Assembly (NCBI RefSeq): GCF_004791695.1
Contig: NZ_SRSO01000025.1
Location: 1-64,000, forward strand
Reading direction: 5' to 3'
DNA: 64,000 nt
DNA from: Flavivirga rizhaonensis
GTDB lineage: Bacteria > Bacteroidota > Bacteroidia > Flavobacteriales > Flavobacteriaceae
Shown: one piece after another, positions 63,303 through 64,000 of the stretch
Position numbering within the stretch: the stretch's first letter is position 1
Layout: each line of letters starts with the position of its first letter
The notes under the pieces: generated by a model
What the model saw: the letters and a program-made list of their open reading frames with translations, nothing else
Told to the model about the DNA's origin: nothing
The model's database searches: none
Program-made: the position numbers and the translations under genes

Positions 63303-64000
63303 TTAAAGTCTATAAATTTCTTTTCTTACTAATTTCATCAAGTCCATATGCTTTTCTTCATGCATTAGTCGTCTGTATTTATTTCTATCCAGATTCCCTA
63401 CAATATTCCAAATAGCTTTATTCATTTCTGTATGCTCTCTAAAAAAGCCAAGCATGTCAAAAATTCTAGGCGAAGCATCAGCAGTAAAATATTTGTCGTA
63501 TCCAAATTCTTTGGCGTAAAAGAAGAATTCCACTGTATGCAAAAAGTTTCTTGATCCACCTATTAAATCCCAATCAAATTGCCAGTCATTATCATTAGTA
63601 TGTAAATAATAATCAATATTTGATTGCTCACACATTGCAAGTACTTCTGCTGGGTTTTCTTTAGCCAACAGTGAATGACCAAAATCTATTGTTATTCCTG
63701 TAGCTGCATTTTGAACTTCTTTTAAGAATACAATCGTCTTGGCGCAGCTATCTAAAAAGCAATTCACTCTAGTCTCATTGATTTTGTATTCGACGAACAA
63801 AGGCATTTCTGGTTTATAATCTGCAGCTTCTGCAAAGGCATCAATCATATACTTCCACCCTTTTTGGTAGTCAACCTGAAATAGATTATCATAACCATCC
63901 GATAAAGGACAGCATGTAACTAAGGGAGCTCCAACTGCTATGGCATAGTCTTTAGCATCTTTGATCATTTGTACCGCATCATTTCTTAAATTTTCTTTTG
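63303..64000 (-). CDS. Sugar phosphate isomerase/epimerase, TIM-barrel (partial, 5' end outside window)
   Basis: The C-terminal part (at least 232 residues) of an AP-endonuclease-2-type TIM barrel. The open frame continues past an internal methionine at 63968 to the window edge with sensible sequence (KENLRNDAVQ before MIKDAKDYA), so the true start lies beyond 64000. Metal and substrate motifs include LFVEYKINE, ITIDFGHSLL and YYLHTNDNDW, and a late aspartate in YFTADASPR, as in xylose-isomerase-like epimerases. The substrate is unknown. It is cotranscribed with the GlcG-like gene. Confidence 0.85.
   Translation of the reverse strand, partial: KENLRNDAVQMIKDAKDYAIAVGAPLVTCCPLSDGYDNLFQVDYQKGWKYMIDAFAEAADYKPEMPLFVEYKINETRVNCFLDSCAKTIVFLKEVQNAATGITIDFGHSLLAKENPAEVLAMCEQSNIDYYLHTNDNDWQFDWDLIGGSRNFLHTVEFFFYAKEFGYDKYFTADASPRIFDMLGFFREHTEMNKAIWNIVGNLDRNKYRRLMHEEKHMDLMKLVRKEIYRL

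Overview
This is an AT-rich window (about one third G+C by eye) from the chromosome of a member of the Flavobacteriaceae (Bacteroidota), probably marine. The evidence is a SusC/SusD pair with a hybrid two-component sensor, a bacillithiol gene (bshA), menaquinone genes, an LptD-like protein, a DUF4159 protein, -7 boxes of the TAnnTTTG type, and intergenic repeats built around 'GTCATTC...GAATGAC' and 'GCTGAGCGTAGTCGAAG'. The genus cannot be named. I saw no rRNA, tRNA, CRISPR array, prophage or intact insertion sequence.

Left part (1-35.6 kb) is mainly housekeeping. In order: a large FAD/Fe-S D-lactate-type dehydrogenase; a small outer-membrane barrel; bshA and a GH3-serine hydrolase fusion; serB; a minus-strand run of amidase, MlaD-like protein, two Fe-S electron-transfer proteins and a small conserved protein; a divergent LptD-like gene followed by ridA; a hybrid sensor kinase whose phospho-acceptor histidine is a tyrosine; a BadF-type kinase; pfkA-gap; cvfB; a DUF2853 gene; menI-menF-menD; then plus-strand genes for an esterase, a DUF4159 protein, a TrmH-type methyltransferase, an AI-2E family protein and a THUMP-like methyltransferase. 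A 637-residue secreted protein with ten near-identical 34-residue repeats follows. Two small gene relics lie here: a decayed DUF1223 gene (29.7-29.9 kb) and a second, broken copy of the start of the menI-like gene (28.9 kb).

Right part (35.6-62.7 kb) is one polysaccharide utilisation locus, entirely on the minus strand. In transcription order: hybrid two-component regulator (HTCS); GH5, Kelch-DUF5060-glycosidase and an ECF sigma factor packed with 3-bp gaps; a 70-residue stand-alone anti-sigma-like protein; SusC; SusD; a surface FG-GAP/ASPIC lipoprotein; then esterase, GH3, GH3, a gluconokinase/6-phosphogluconate dehydrogenase fusion and a gluconate permease.

The most interesting reading is a two-step regulatory cascade. 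A 13-bp direct repeat with a 21-bp period lies upstream of GH5 and could be the HTCS site. The GH5 operon ends in the sigma gene. An identical bipartite element (GCTACCCG-N14-GGGTCTT) stands before both the anti-sigma/SusCD operon and the esterase/GH3/gluconate operon, as expected for a sigma-dependent promoter. The anti-sigma lacks a membrane segment and FecR domain, and SusC shows no STN signalling domain, so sigma output may be set by HTCS-driven synthesis rather than by surface signalling. A promoter-like box and a plus-strand terminator in the susC leader predict a short antisense RNA. The gluconate genes suggest that the glycan yields gluconate or aldonic-acid ends as well as glucose.

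The last 1.1 kb holds a GlcG/HbpS-like gene and the 3' part of a sugar epimerase that runs off the window.
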